A DNA stretch of 64,000 nucleotides from Trametes villosa (lineage: Eukaryota; Basidiomycota; Agaricomycetes; Polyporales; Polyporaceae). The stretch covers positions 558,001 through 622,000 of the forward strand of contig PUDQ02000084.1 in assembly GCA_002964805.2 (NCBI GenBank), read 5' to 3'. The translations under genes and the position numbers were made by a program. Below, piece after piece: positions 1-12,214 of this stretch (its first letter is position 1; every line of letters begins with the position of its first letter). The notes beneath the pieces are model-generated. The model made no database searches. It saw only the letters and a list, made by a program, of their open reading frames with translations, and was not told the DNA's origin.

Positions 1-667
1 TCGACTCGTCGTCGCAGAGAACCTCCTGGCGCCGTGCTCTTGCAGCGGCAAGACCTGCTCTTGCAGCGACTAAACAGCCGGTGCAATCAAGGTCAGCATA
101 CAGCCGCTGCTTCGAGCTTGTAACAACTCACATTGTTTCGTAGGCACTATACCCCACCTCGCCTCCTAGCGGGGCGCTGCGCGGTTGGCATGCAGAATCC
201 AGAACCGGTTTCGTGGTGTTGTAAATCAGTAAATGTTTGTACGGTTGTCTGGCGGAGAGCGTCTTGGTTGTCTACGGGGTCGTTGATTGCTGTTGTGCGA
301 AATGATCATAAGTTTGGTGTAGATTTCGGAGTGTGCAGAGGCAACACGGCGATTGTCGCCCCTCCTGGATGGTCGAAGAGCGACATGATGAGCGATATAC
401 ATACTAGGATCGATTGTTCGACATACCTCAGACAGGTTAACCATATTCCTTTCGACGTCTTGATCACTACTTGCCTGCACACCACACCCAAACGGCACAC
501 ACTAGGAGATGAACGGTAACTGGCAACATACATTCAAAAGCGCATCATCGACATCGAGAACAATATACTGCAGTGCGACTAACTGATTGCAAAACAGACC
601 AGGGATGAGCATATACTTGACAACGTCCGCGCCTATCGTCTTCTCCTTCCCCCCCTTCCCTCCCGCT
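1..667. other. Intergenic / 3' flank of the WW-domain gene
   Basis: No gene is supported here. Both strands have only short frames without recognisable protein or exon structure. A 13-bp direct repeat, TGCTCTTGCAGCG, occurs at 35-47 and 56-68. The stretch next to position 668 should hold the 3' untranslated region of the minus-strand WW-domain gene. Confidence 0.6.
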
Positions 668-3600
668 TCACGAAGCGCCGTTCCTGCGCGCCCTCTTGGG
701 CTTGCCGCCACGCCTCCGTCCCTGCCCGCGTCCTCCGCCTTTCCCGCCGTCGTCGCCGTTTCCTTCGAAGTCTACGTCCATCGACTCGCCGCCGTGCACG
801 CTCGCGCCGCCCTCGCTGCTCCCGTGAGGAGCGAATCCAACGCGGTCGCGGAGCGACGACCCGCCGTCCGGGACCGCCATTGGCACGCTGTCGTCCAGAG
901 TGAGCCGCTCGAGCAGAGAGCCTCCACGCTTCGCGGGCGGCCGATGGCCGTTCTGCGACGGGGGCGGAGACCGCTCCCTCGCCGGAGGCAGTCGCGAAGT
1001 GTCCGCGGGCCGCGGAGGCAGGTCCCTGTCGATGTCTCCAAAGCGCGGCCTGTCCGAGTACCCCTGCTCGGGAGACCTCTCGGGACGACGAAGGCGAACA
1101 GGCTGCGACGACCTGTCTGCGTCGTCCGGAGTTTGCACGCTCAAGAGGCGAGCGCGCTCCGGGTGGACCTTGCCGGTGGCCGGATGTTCGATCAGCGGAT
1201 CGTCGTGGGGGCGTACGTCCCTCGTGGGCGGCGGGGAGGCGGGTCTAGGGCGAAATGGCACTTCGGGGGATCGTGTTCGCGGGCCTGTGTTGTTGTACAT
1301 GTCGTACCTTGGGCCAGTAGGATCGTGTATCGACCATAGCCGGTTCCGGTCCACGGTAGTGTGGTTCACCTTCCAGGCCTCGGGCCACATGCGGGTGTCT
1401 CTGCAAGCAAGAGTGAGAACGGCGCTTGAGACAGTCGCGTACCGACTTACCGCTCGATGTAGAATCCTTCGGGAGGGCGCGAGCTCTGTGCCTCATCACG
1501 CGTTTGCCAGATCCGTGGCTCCAATGGAGGCGAAGCAGGGTCGACGTGAGCGTCCCTAGGGCGGGCAGGCAAAGCGTTAGGTGAGCGATTAATGATTGGC
1601 TCTGCGCCACGCCCTCGCTACACTTGGGTAAGCATGAATACCGACGCGAACATAAAACATCGACGTACAGCAGGGCCATCCTGGCCGAACGAAGGGCGGC
1701 GATCCATACGATCACCACGTGGAGGGTCGGAAGGCGGCATACCAGAGGGAAGGGGCGGCTGAAGTCAACACAGGAGTGTGTTAGGAAGATATCAACGCTC
1801 GACCGAGCAATCACATACCCGTCTGTCGTAAGACTCCGAGCCGCCTTGAGGAGGGCCGCGCAGACGATCTCCCAGGTCGTCCGGACGGCAGAACCGTTCA
1901 ACGGGTGAGCGGGTAGGGTTAGGCGCGGTGTGGTCAGACACGTAGCCGGATGGCTTTGCGCCGACAGGGATGTTGTTCGTCCCCGAGATCCGAGGAGGGG
2001 GCCGCTATAGCAATGTCAACTACAGCCCATCTCATGACAAAAGGAAAGGCTTACATCGTCACGACGGTCACCCATAGGAGGTGCTCTCCCACCAGGCCTG
2101 TCCGGGAGGTCGCGCGGACCACCGAACGCTTCGTCGACGCGTCTAGGTGGGAAGGTTGAGGGTTCGCGTGATGGCGGACCAGAGAAGCTCGCGCGCCTCT
2201 CCGAATCATTCGTCTCCCATCGACGGTCCGTCGGCCCTCCGCGTCCCCGTCCGGGTACAGAGGTGTTCGTGTCGATCGGCGGAGGCATCGACGGCCGTGC
2301 GTTATAACCCGTTGACGACTGCGGGGGAGCGCCACCGGGAGGACCTGAAGCGTAAGGGGCACCAGGACCATCTCGCGCCATCGCCCGAGGCCCACGAGGA
2401 GGTTCGGCGAGCATGCGATCGGCGTGCATCCCGCCCATGGTCGAGCGAGGAGCCGGCGTCGTCTTCGAGGGTGGGCCATCTACTTCCATCCGTTCTGACC
2501 TCTCCACCGGAGACGGGATGGGTCCGAACCGCGACTGTCGATCTCCAGGCCCTGTGGGAATAGGGCGGCGCTCCCTGTCGGCGCCAAAGTCACGAGGGGG
2601 AGATCGCCCTGTGCGACGAGAACCGGAGGACACGTCGTCTATGGGCGCACGGAACCTATCCTCCCTGCGATCAGTGGGAGAGTCGGCGGTTGCGCCAAAA
2701 GGCCTTCGCCCGACGTCGCCCAGCGGGGGTGGCGCGAACCGCCCACCCTGAGGGCCAGGCGCAACAGCAGGTGCGTTGGCATAGGGGCCCGGAGGCGGCG
2801 CGCCGTGCCTGTTCTCGCGCCACTGTTGGTCTTGCGGAGGGAGTGGTGCTCGTTTACGATCTATATGCACATAACAGCGGTAGGGGGAAAGAGCGCCGTT
2901 GGTCGGTACGAAGGCCGGCAGCTGTTATGAGCGCGAAGTACGTACGAGATGCGTCGATCGATGAGGAGTCGACCGGGAAACCAGCACCTATAGGCTTGGG
3001 CGGAAGAGACGCTATGTGGGGTGGAAGATCAGAAGGAGGACGGCGAGGTGGGCCGAGGTCTTCGTTCAGTCGTCTTCTCTTCGTTTGATCGTACCCAGCG
3101 TCGTCTGCAAGGTCGTTGTCCCTGGTCCGCCTTTGAGGAAGGTTATCGGTCGACGAGTATGATGGCAAGTCACGCGGCGGGTAACGCGGCGGCGGACTGT
3201 TACCTCGGCCAAACCGAGTAGAGTCTCTTGGGTTGCTTGACGAGGGCGTCAGGAGGCCTTCACCCGGAGGTGGGAAGGATGATGGAGCAGAGCGCCTTGG
3301 CGGCGAGGGCTCGCGGAAGTGGGGCGGCGGCGATCTGGTTCCTGCAAGAGAAAGGAAAATGATTCGTAAAAGAAGCGACTGGAGCGGAGTGCAGGAACAC
3401 AGAGGAAGCGACAATGAGAAGAAGTCGGGGGGCTCCACGAGGTGTTTCCAACGGACAGTACGCATTCGGCGAGAGGGCAATAAGGGGTGGGGACAACGTA
3501 GCTCCGCTGCGAGGCTTCACGAGACAGTCGACGAGCATCTGTCCTCCACCTCGAGAAGAGCCTAGGGGGCGGAAGACGGGGGCGGGAGCAGGATGCGAAT

Positions 3601-5111
3601 AACGTACTCGGTGGCGGCCACTCAGCGTTTGCGTTGGCGTGGCGGGTGGTTGGTTCCTTCCGAGGGAGAGGGCGGATGGGAGGTTCGACGTCGTCCCTAC
3701 GGCGCAACGGGGGCTCGATATCGTCTTTGCGGCGTGCCCACGGTTCGGCGTCATCTTTGCGACGGATTGGAGGTTCGATATCGTCCTTCCGGCGGAGTGG
3801 TGGTTCAATGTCATCCCTACGGCGGCGAAGGGGAGGCTCTATGTCGTCCTTCCGTCGCGGTCGGCGGTTGGGTGGCGACCGAGACGACGATTGCAGATTG
3901 TCCACCCTATCCGGTTCAGATCGACCCCAGGAAGCATCAAGCAGGCGGTCCTGTGAGAAATCCCGGGAAGCCTCTCTCAGACCCCCACGAGGCGCAAGTG
4001 GCGCTGGCGACAAGTCCCGCCGTGGCACACGTTCCCTAGGACTGGTGGAACGAGGTCGCCGACGGTTATCAGGCGAGGGCGATCGTGTTCGAGCGTAGGA
4101 CGCTGACGCCAAGTATACAGGCTTCACACCCGTCCGCTCACTCCGTCGGTCACCAGCATCACCTTTCCCAGCGGGCGCTGGTGCTTCGCCAGGCCTGTAA
4201 TGCCGATCGTGATAGGTGAGGTCGCCGGCTGGAGGTAGCGGAGACGTGTTTCGAGATGGAGTGCCCCCCTGCGCGTTGCGAGCACCCTGGCCTTTCGCAG
4301 ACTTGTCAAGCAACGCAGATTCAAAGTCAACAGGAGAGCGGCGACCAGAAAGCAAAGGTCCACTTTCGCGGTCCTTGACGGGCGAGGATCTGCCGGAGGG
4401 AGGGAGCTTCGGTCGCACCCATGTTGATTCCTCGGTCTTCACGTTGAAGAAGTAGGTCTCGTTGCCGGTCCTCGACTGCCTGATCTCCCAGTCTGGAGGC
4501 AGCGGATCGCCGCCATCAGAGGCTCTGAGGGAACCGTTAGACTTCTGCTGCCGGTGAACCATCGCGCTTGCGAGGATTCCTGGACCTGCGGGAGAGGAGG
4601 GTCGGAAGTGCGGCGGAGCCACGACAGGTTTCGGAGGTAGTGCATGTGTCAGGGGAGGGGGGATATTGCTTGCAGAGTGAGTGCGTCGAAGACCACTGGT
4701 GGGCGATTCCGAGTTTTTGGTCTGTGAGGGCGCTCGAGTGTGCTGCGAGGATGTAGTGGATTGGCGCTGGTTGTCGCGTTTAGTTGTGTGGTTGTGGGCG
4801 ACGCTGGCGGATTTCGGGAGGAGGATGGCTTCGCCGGCGGAAGGCTGCTCTACAGAGTGATGACCATAGAACTCGCGTTCGTCTTCGTCGTCGCCACCAA
4901 GGGAGACAGCATCCTCGGCGTCCTCGCCCGCGTACCCACCCGTCGCCTGTCGCGGCGAGTAGCTCGGGTAAGACTCGGGGGCCGCCTGCTGCTCGTCGTC
5001 ATCGTTCCCCCAGTCGACGCGCTCGGCGTCGTCTTCTACCATCTTGACGTCGTCGACGGCAGTGAGAGTGGTGAGAGTGGAAGTCGCGGAGAACTTGGTG
5101 TCGACGACCAT
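668..5111 (-). CDS. WW-domain Arg/Pro/Asp-rich disordered protein
   Basis: The N-terminal part is acidic (VDWGNDDDEQ). One WW domain follows: LPPDWEIRQSRTGNETYFF and then STWVRP contain both signature Trp residues, at roughly residue 200. The rest is low-complexity Pro/Arg/Ser/Asp sequence, including an array of RRKDDIEPPLRR-like units (DNA about 3650-3860). The C-terminus is Gly/Arg/Lys-rich ([17 protein letters not shown]) and looks RNA-binding or nuclear. WW domains bind Pro-rich partners, so a role in pre-mRNA processing is plausible, but that is inference from composition. I used the ATG at 5111; an in-frame ATG at 5204 is possible. Coding blocks are at about 5111-3608, 3341-2915, 2870-2061, 2007-1820, 1762-1660, 1558-1453 and 1403-668. 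The join between the blocks at 1762-1660 and 1558-1453 did not resolve in frame, so another small exon or a different splice site is likely. It is divergent from the UNC-50 gene. Confidence 0.75.
3650..3865 (-). repeat. Tandem array encoding RRKDDIEPPLRR-like units
   Basis: Inside the WW-domain gene, six or more degenerate units read [RK][RK]DDxEPP[LI]R, with variants AEPWA and VEPPI. The DNA repeats in step, with TCGTC and GGTTC-type words recurring about every 33-36 bases. The units alternate basic and acidic blocks around a Pro-Pro step. Confidence 0.8.
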
Positions 5112-5386
5112 CGAGCGTACAAGGCCATTTAGGGCTCCGATCAAAATCTGTGATCCCCGCCACCTCGAGGTAAATGGGCGTCTATTCGCGCATGCGGTCA
5201 TCAAGCCTCAGTGCAGCTGCTGCACCGGACACGACCTCTTCCGCTTGCCCTCCCGCATTCGACCTCTGCTTCCGCGTCGAGATACTTTACTGGCACTGCT
5301 TGTAACGCACGCGCGTGCTAATACTGGGGTATCACAAGCTGTCTTTCCGCCATTCTCTATTCCGTCGCCCAAGGATACGCGCAGAC
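5112..5386. promoter_or_regulatory. Bidirectional promoter: WW gene / UNC-50
   Basis: These 275 bases separate two divergent start codons (5111 minus, 5387 plus). No other gene fits. It must hold both core promoters and 5' leaders. I see no clear TATA box. Confidence 0.6.
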
Positions 5387-6523
5387 ATGGACCTTCTGCC
5401 GACAACCTCTCCTACGCCTCAAACCAATGGCGGGCAATTCAGGAGCTCCTCGGTGTCAAATCGCGTCCCAGTAATATTTAGGCGATTAACACGAGTGCAG
5501 CAGATGGTACGTGCCACAGTAGCTTATGGCCCTCACAGGTGCATAGTAACGCGACGTGAAAGTAGGACTTCGAACTGGCTGCATGGCAATTGACATACCT
5601 ATGCATATCCCCCAAAAGAGTGTGAGCTCGAAGCTACCGGAAGTGAGATTGACATGCTGACGTGCTGCAGTTACCGCAACGTCTATTTCCACAAACGTAG
5701 GAGAGGCGTCTGTTTCCAACCCGGCAAGCCTCCTGATATCTCTCCGCAGAGACGAAGAATACTTGGGCAAGAGATGACCCCGCCATCCTCATCCTAATTG
5801 CGGCGTGTCTAACCGGTCAGTACCTGGGCACCCCATTCCCTCCTTCCTCCTCTAACGTATCTTGCCAGTGTCCGCGGTAGCATGGTCGGTGGTCTACTCA
5901 TATGGCCTCTGGGGAGCTATTGAGTTAGCGTTCCTCATGATATTCCGCGACTTCCTCCTTGGCGGGATTGCGGTCTCGACAATCATATGGTTCGTCCAGC
6001 TATGCATCCTATGTCCTACACTACTGAGTTGCGTGACCAGGTTCTTCGCGAACCGAGTCCTCTTGTCGCCCCCTTCGCATTCCACACCGGAAGACGCCAA
6101 GGTAGAGTGGGCATATGCGTTCGATGTCCATACGAACGCGTTCTTTCCGCTCTACTTGACCCTGTACCTGGCACAACTGTTCTTGGTGCCGATTGTCCTG
6201 AAGAGCAATTGGGTCTGCCTATTCGTGTCGAATACACTCTACCTCGCAGGGTAAGTCCCCAGCCACGCTTGTATCCTCAGGAGCTGACCTTACATTTTCT
6301 CAGGTTCGCGCAGTACGTATACGGGATATACTTGGGACTGAACAGTAAGAGCGCGTCCCCTTCCAAGTCGAAACTGTCTGACCGTCACTCCGTAGCTCTA
6401 CCTTTCCTCGTCCGCACAGAACTGCTGCTGGCGCCGCTTCTACCTCTGTTCACGGGCTACATAGTGTCACTGCTGGGGTTCAACGTTGCGAAGCATGTAC
6501 TACCTCTGTACTTTGGTTCATAA
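5387..6523 (+). CDS. GMH1: UNC-50 / Gmh1 family Golgi membrane protein
   Basis: This is a polytopic protein of the UNC-50 family, which sits in Golgi membranes and in yeast helps recruit ARF-GEFs. Seven exons give 272 residues in one frame: 5387-5506, 5566-5621, 5671-5696, 5750-5815, 5869-6250, 6304-6344 and 6396-6523. Family landmarks are in order: RRLTRVQQMDFE near residue 33, SPKRVYRNVYFHKQTKN, WARDDPAILIL, then the block EWAYAFDVHTNAFFPLYL and the tail ALPFL/TLPFLVRTELLL. About five hydrophobic segments are visible. The 26-nt third exon restores the conserved YRN-YFHK stretch, which supports the model. It shares a 275-bp divergent promoter with the WW-domain gene. The length matches animal UNC50 proteins (about 260). 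The family call is secure; the yeast symbol is by family only. Confidence 0.93.
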
Positions 6524-6851
6524 TTAGCGGCCCTGCCCTCCATTGGATATCTCCATATTTATCACCTTTTCTACGCTGCCAAGCATGGTGTGATCTGCAT
6601 GATGTGTGCGTGCCTGCTGACCTAGACGCAAGACGTGGTTGCTCGACGCGGCGGACGGTCGCGTAGGCCCACGACGCGTGCTGTAGACAAGGCCCGGATA
6701 TTAGCCGCCTAAGGAAGCGTTCAAACTCCGCTCGCAAGGGCGTCGATTGCACCGCACAAGGTCTTCACTGCCCTTCACCCATCTTATCCCCCGCCGCTGT
6801 CCTCCCCCTCCGTTCTTTTCACGACCCTCGACGACGAGCAGCTGCGACACG
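6524..6851. other. Intergenic: calcineurin A upstream region
   Basis: There are 328 bases between the UNC-50 stop and the calcineurin start. The part next to 6851 is C/T-rich (about 6760-6830), as is common for fungal core promoters. No ORF or RNA gene is seen. Confidence 0.6.
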
Positions 6852-9438
6852 ATGAGCGGGTCACAGGCACAAATTCAGAAGGCTATAGACCAGATCCAGG
6901 AGAAGCGCCCCATCCCGGAGATCGACTTCACTCAGCATCAGCTCGATAATGGCTACACGATCAGCACGCAGGAGCGCGTCGTCAAAGAGGTGAGCAATGG
7001 TTATATGCGCTTTCGCTTTACGGAGACGGATGCTGAGCGGGCGTGTGGTTGGTAGGTGCAAGCTCCGGCCATGACCCTCCCTACCGACGCCCAGTTCTTC
7101 TCGAAAACGGACCCGTCGAAGCCGGACGTTGGGTTCCTCAAGAACCACTTTTACCGTGAGGGCCGTCTGTCCGAGGAGCACGCGCTCTTCATTCTCGAGA
7201 AGGGGACGGAGATCCTGCGCGCGGAGCCCAATCTCCTCTACGTCGATGCGCCCGTCACTGGTGCGTGCAATCACGAGCTGTATCGTCAGGAGCACTGTCT
7301 CATTGCTCTTGTGTGACCTGCTTGGGCCTCTGGAACTCTAGTCTGTGGCGATATCCACGGACAGTATGTGAGTGCATCCTCGGTTTTACGCGTCTCTGCC
7401 AATCAATGCTGAGATTCTCGTCATCTCTCAGTACGACTTGATGAAACTCTTCGAGATTGGAGGCAACCCCGAGACCACGCGGTACTTGTTCTTGGGTGAC
7501 TATGTCGATCGGGGCTACTTCAGCATCGAGGTATGTCTTGTGCACTGCCCTTGTTCCCTAAGATATGCGCGTCTGACCCGAATGGGAAGTGTGTACTATA
7601 TCTCTGGTCCCTGAAAATCTGGTACCCCGATACCCTCTTCCTCCTCCGCGGCAACCACGAGTGCCGGCACTTGACGGACTACTTCACGTTCAAGCTCGAA
7701 TGTATGCGCCCTTTTCATATCCCGGTGGCCGGTATTGATCAGCGATCCCTCATTTAGGCAAACGCAAGTACTCCGAGCGCATCTACGATGCCTGCATGCA
7801 GTCGTTCTGCGCCCTCCCCCTGGCCGCAATCATGAACAAGCAGTTCTTCTGTATCCACGGCGGCCTGTCGCCCGAGCTCCATACTCTTGATGACATCCGT
7901 GCCGTGCGTCCACATCTCTGATACCTGTCAGCGTGCGCTGATGTCATTGCAGATCGACCGTTTCCGCGAGCCCCCTACCCAGGGCCTCATGTGCGACATG
8001 CTGTGGTCGGACCCGGTGGAAGACTTCGGTCAGGAGAAGACTTCCGACAGCTTCGTTCACAACCACGTACGAGGCTGCTCGTACTTCTTCACGTGAATAT
8101 TTCGATTATGTCAAGCATTAATTTCCGCTGACGCCGTTCGTATAGCTACCAGGCCGCGTGCCAGTTCCTGGAGCGCAACAAGCTCCTTTCCATCATTCGT
8201 GCACACGAAGCGCAGGACGCCGGGTGAGTTCGTATCTCATCACTCAGATATGCCATACTAACGGTGAAGATCAGGTACCGCATGTACCGCAAGACCCGGA
8301 CAACGGGTTTCCCCTCTGTCATGACCCTCTTCTCCGCACCGAACTACCTCGACGTTTACAACAACAAGGCGGCGATCCTGAAGTACGAGAGCAACGTCCT
8401 AAACATCCGCCAGTTCAACGCGACCCCACATCCCTACTGGCTCCCCAACTTCATGGATGCGTTCACCTGGAGTCTTCCTTTCGTTGGCGAGAAGAGTGAG
8501 CATATCGTATTGCACAGCCGCAGCGATGCTGTATACTGACGTCATCGCAGTCACCGACATGTTGTTGGCGATGCTCAACTGCTGCACTAAGGAGGAGCTC
8601 GAGGAGAGCTCGGACGAAGAGGAGACGCTGGCTTCCCCGACGCCGTCTGAGGAGCAAAGCGAGCGCCGCAAGGTCATCAAGAACAAGATCCTTGCTGTGG
8701 GTCGCATGTCCAGGGTCTTCGCTCTCTTGCGGTACGCACGGTCGCCTTTCAGCCCTTATGCTCCCTACTTACGTATAACGCAGTGAGGAATCCGAGAAGG
8801 TTTCCGAGCTCAAGAGCGTGTCCGGCTCTGCTAAGCTGCCATACGGTACCCTTGCTCTGGGTGCGGAGGGCATCAAGGATGCAATCTCCGGCTTCGACGA
8901 TGCGTAAGTGCTGTCAGCCCTCGGATTGTCGTGCATTGCGCTTACAATGTCTCGTAGCCGGAAGTCGGATATCGAAAACGAGCGCCTTCCCCCAGAGTTG
9001 TACGACCCCGAGACCCCGGAGGGCCTCGCTCTCATTTCGTCACAGCCCGCAACCCCCTCCGAAGATGCCTCTTCCCCACCCTCCCCCAACGGCGTCGCCG
9101 CCGCTCTGGAGCAAGTCATCTCTGGCGCCACGTCAGGCGCCCCTACGGTTGGAACCTCTCCCGGCTCTCCGCTGTCGCCCACATCGCCCACCTCGCCCAT
9201 CTCGTCGAGCGCATCGCCGTTCAGGCGGGGCCACGGCCGGCAGGCGAGTCTCGGGACGACGATGACGAGCCCGAGTACGCGTCGCCGGAGCCTGGAGAGC
9301 ACGATGTCGCTCATCCAGGAGGCGTGGGACGGCAAGTCCCCGGAGAAGGACCCCGAGCTCATGAAGCTCGCCGACCAGGTCGCGGGCAAGAGCACGGGCA
9401 AGACCGCCACGGAGTCCGGGCGGACGAGCCCCAGCTAA
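6852..9438 (+). CDS. CNA1: Calcineurin catalytic subunit A (PP2B)
   Basis: Ca2+/calmodulin-dependent Ser/Thr phosphatase that controls stress and growth signalling with the B subunit. Twelve exons give 648 residues in one frame: 6852-6989, 7056-7260, 7342-7367, 7432-7530, 7590-7701, 7758-7903, 7953-8092, 8146-8223, 8275-8495, 8551-8731, 8784-8903 and 8958-9438. Metallophosphatase motifs are complete: GDIHGQ (117-122), GDYVDRG (145-151), RGNHE (176-180), then [14 protein letters not shown]. The calcineurin-B-binding helix follows the catalytic domain. A calmodulin-binding stretch ([20 protein letters not shown]) and an autoinhibitory-like [12 protein letters not shown] come next. The last ~130 residues are Ser/Pro-rich with [11 protein letters not shown] and could be a phosphorylation-controlled tail. 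It is longer than mammalian A subunits (about 520) because of this tail. Nothing looks broken. Confidence 0.97.
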
Positions 9439-10149
9439 GCTTGCGGACCGATGACGTGGGTGTGTGCGTGGACATGGACAGCGCGCGCCTGGCCGACGGG
9501 GATGGGGCGAGGCGGGCGAGGGGATCGGCACGGTAGTCTTTGCATTGCACTGTATATTCTGGAGGCTGGTGTATTTCATCGTCGTTTTCTCTCTCTATTC
9601 TTGTAATTCGCCCTCATACACAGATTGGCACGGTTCTCTCGCGAGCTCCAGATGTCGCCTTCTTTCAGCACTTTGGTGATCAGTCCGGCTGTGACCTGTT
9701 GCGATGGTGGTGATCGACAGTAGCGCATACGCACCACCAGGATAACCAACCGTACAGCCATGCATATGCGCTCGACCGCGGACGGTTGTGTTGCCTTCTG
9801 TGAGTACGCGCTCTCATCCGGACGACACCGGAATGCGCTCATGAATTCCACTACAGCCGAGCTGTCGAACTCATCGTCCGTGTCCGGATATGTTCAGCAG
9901 CCTCTGGGAATGCGATATTTGAGCGGCAAGTCACCCTGCCGGATGCTTTAGCGTAGCATGCTGTGTGCTCTATGAGGGCGCTCTCCGCATGTTTCGTATC
10001 CCCGGGGTGAGTTTGTCTGGTCCTCCCCGGAGTACACGGCTCGAACGCCGCCGCGTTCAGCGCATAAATGTCCGTACAACGGGTACGCCAGGGGAGTCTC
10101 CACTCCCGCGTCCATCTCGTCTCGCTCATCCACCGTCATACATAGCACC
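9439..10149. other. Intergenic region
   Basis: It holds the calcineurin 3' flank (AT-rich around 9560-9620) and the upstream region of the Pro-rich gene at 10150. No coding frame with splice structure is seen on either strand. Confidence 0.55.
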
Positions 10150-11284
10150 ATGTCCGGTTACAACTCCTACTCCGGCGGCTCGTCCGAGAAGCAACCTATT
10201 GTAATGGGATTCACCCCAGCAGCTGCACCTTACGACGAGCCTCCTCCCTCGTACAATCCGCAAGATGGCCCTCAGCAAAGCGGTCCCAGCCGGGCCTCGA
10301 GCTTCCCAAGTGGCTCGGGTCCTAGGTCGAACATCTCGTCACCGGGCCATTCGATGTACGCCCCACCACCAGGTCCACCGCCATCCTTCGCCCCCTCTCC
10401 CAACAGAGTGGCCGACTACAGCCCTTACCCCGGACAACCCAACCCAGGCTACGGACCTCCACCGACAACCAACAGCGCCATCCCAACCCAGCACTTCCCT
10501 GCCCTGCTCACACCTCCCCCACCATCCTTCCAGCGCGCGCCCTCGCGTAGTATGCCCTACGGCCCCTTCGAGCCGCTCGAGGTGCACGCGGCTGGACGGG
10601 ACCTCGAGGACGGGTTCGTGGCCACGCTTCCCACCTCTGTCACGCAACCGCACCCTTTTGGGACGCACGACGTGAAAGAGACGGACTGGCTCCGCTTCCT
10701 CGACGACATCCGGCGTGCGGGAGCACAAGCGGCGAGGGACCGGCCGGCGGCCGCGAGTCCTCCGCTGCAGATTGGGAGGCGCGGCGGGTTGCTCTCCGGT
10801 GAGTCCCTTGTTATCCGTACGCTTAAGCCTGTGTGCTCATGACAGTATAGGGCTTCTCGCTCAGGGCATTCAGGGAATGCAGGGGAGTGGTAAGAGCGGT
10901 CCACAGAACCTTGCCCCGATCATCGAGGTATTGCAGTACTGGAACCAGGTATGTTCAACCCCTCTGCCTTCGTGCCAATTATCCACTCACTAGCGTGGGC
11001 AGTACTTCTTCAACCAACGCTCCATAGAGGTCGACCTTACGGGTCCCACCGACAACCAGGACGACTACAGCAATTCGAACGCGTCTTCCTCAGACTTTGG
11101 CCTCGGTCTCAGCGGCCGTAGGCGTGGACGACGCTCAGGCGGTGGACCGTTGAGCAGCGGCCTTCGGGAGCTCAAGACAGAGCTCATGAACAAGGCGGCA
11201 GGTTCGGGAGGTGGACAGGCAGGAAGTTCCTCGCACCAGCGCTGGTGCATCATCGTCCGCTACAAGGGGCTCAGCGCGTGGTAG
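10150..11284 (+). CDS. Pro-rich protein, uncharacterised fungal family (copy 1)
   Basis: Three exons (10150-10798, 10851-10948, 11003-11284) give 342 residues. Residues 1-130 are Pro/Ser/Tyr-rich and probably disordered. A conserved core follows: PYGPFEPLEV, DLEDGFVATLP, HPFGTHDVKETDW and RFLDDIRRAG (about 136-190). After it come LLSGLLAQGIQGMQG, PIIEVLQYWNQYFFNQRSIEVDL and a closing WCIIVRYKG. The same ordered blocks, with the same intron phases (1 and 0), occur in the minus-strand gene at 19577-20498, so the two are paralogues. I do not recognise the family and give no function. The glycine-rich hydrophobic stretch is weaker here than in copy 2. Between the last two blocks lies a Ser/Gly/Arg-rich insert of about 60 residues that copy 2 lacks. 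Confidence 0.85.
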
Positions 11285-12214
11285 GCCCTTGCGGTAGTCA
11301 GTGGATAGTCTGTACCACGACATCCTTGGCAGGATTTTTATTCGTACTACTTTATGATGAACTTACGTCTCTACATCCGATGTGCATGCGTACCTAGCAT
11401 CAGATTCCCCAAACTAGAACACGGAAGCAACATAAACATCCTACCTGCTCACCGGCACTGTTTCACTGTGGGCTGGCGCCACAATATGAGACCCAGCTGC
11501 AGACAGCACACCTCACGCTTGCCAATTGCAATATAATCTATTTCATTCGACGAGACGGGAGCACTAAAGCGGGGGGGCAGGCTACTCATACAGTTTCAAG
11601 CGACGACTATTCGACAGTTCCGGACCCAGGGGAGAGTATGTACAACGGGCGCCGCGCCCCGGCGCAGCGTCATGTTGGACGCTCGACGGCGGGGCGCGCA
11701 ATAATAGAGTACTAGGACGACACGGAGCCAGGGCGAGGACAGGAGGGGAGGGGAGAGCTATTCGGGAGCGAGATGGGAAGGAGGGTGGGCCTTGGAGGCG
11801 GGGGCAGAGAGATCGAGTAATCGGGAAGGGAGCGGATGGTACGATGGGAGGCGATGCGATGCGGGGGTTGAGCGGGGTGGGGTGGTGAGGGCGGGCGAAT
11901 GCGAATCGATTCCTGGGCCAATGTCCGGGTGCTTTCGGGGAGCCTTACGCTACGGGATTAAAGGAGAAAGCGAATATATAGCTAGAGGAGAGGGGGCGGG
12001 GCGAGGGGCAAGAAGGGACGGATGCGACTATGGACAAGAACGAGGGTGGGGTCGCTGGCGAGGGCGAGCGGCGAGTAGAACGACAACGAGTATTTGCTTC
12101 TTCGGCTGACTTGGCTTCGTGTGCTGATCTTAGTTTTCTCCTTTCGCGCGGGCGTGGCCCTGGGTCGGCAGAGTCGTCGACGGAACTGTAGAGGGATCGG
12201 GCGCGGTGCTGCGC
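11285..12214. other. Intergenic region between convergent genes
   Basis: It contains the 3' flanks of the Pro-rich gene (+) and the bZIP gene (-). The part 11700-12000 is purine-rich on the plus strand. I see no gene in it. Confidence 0.6.
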
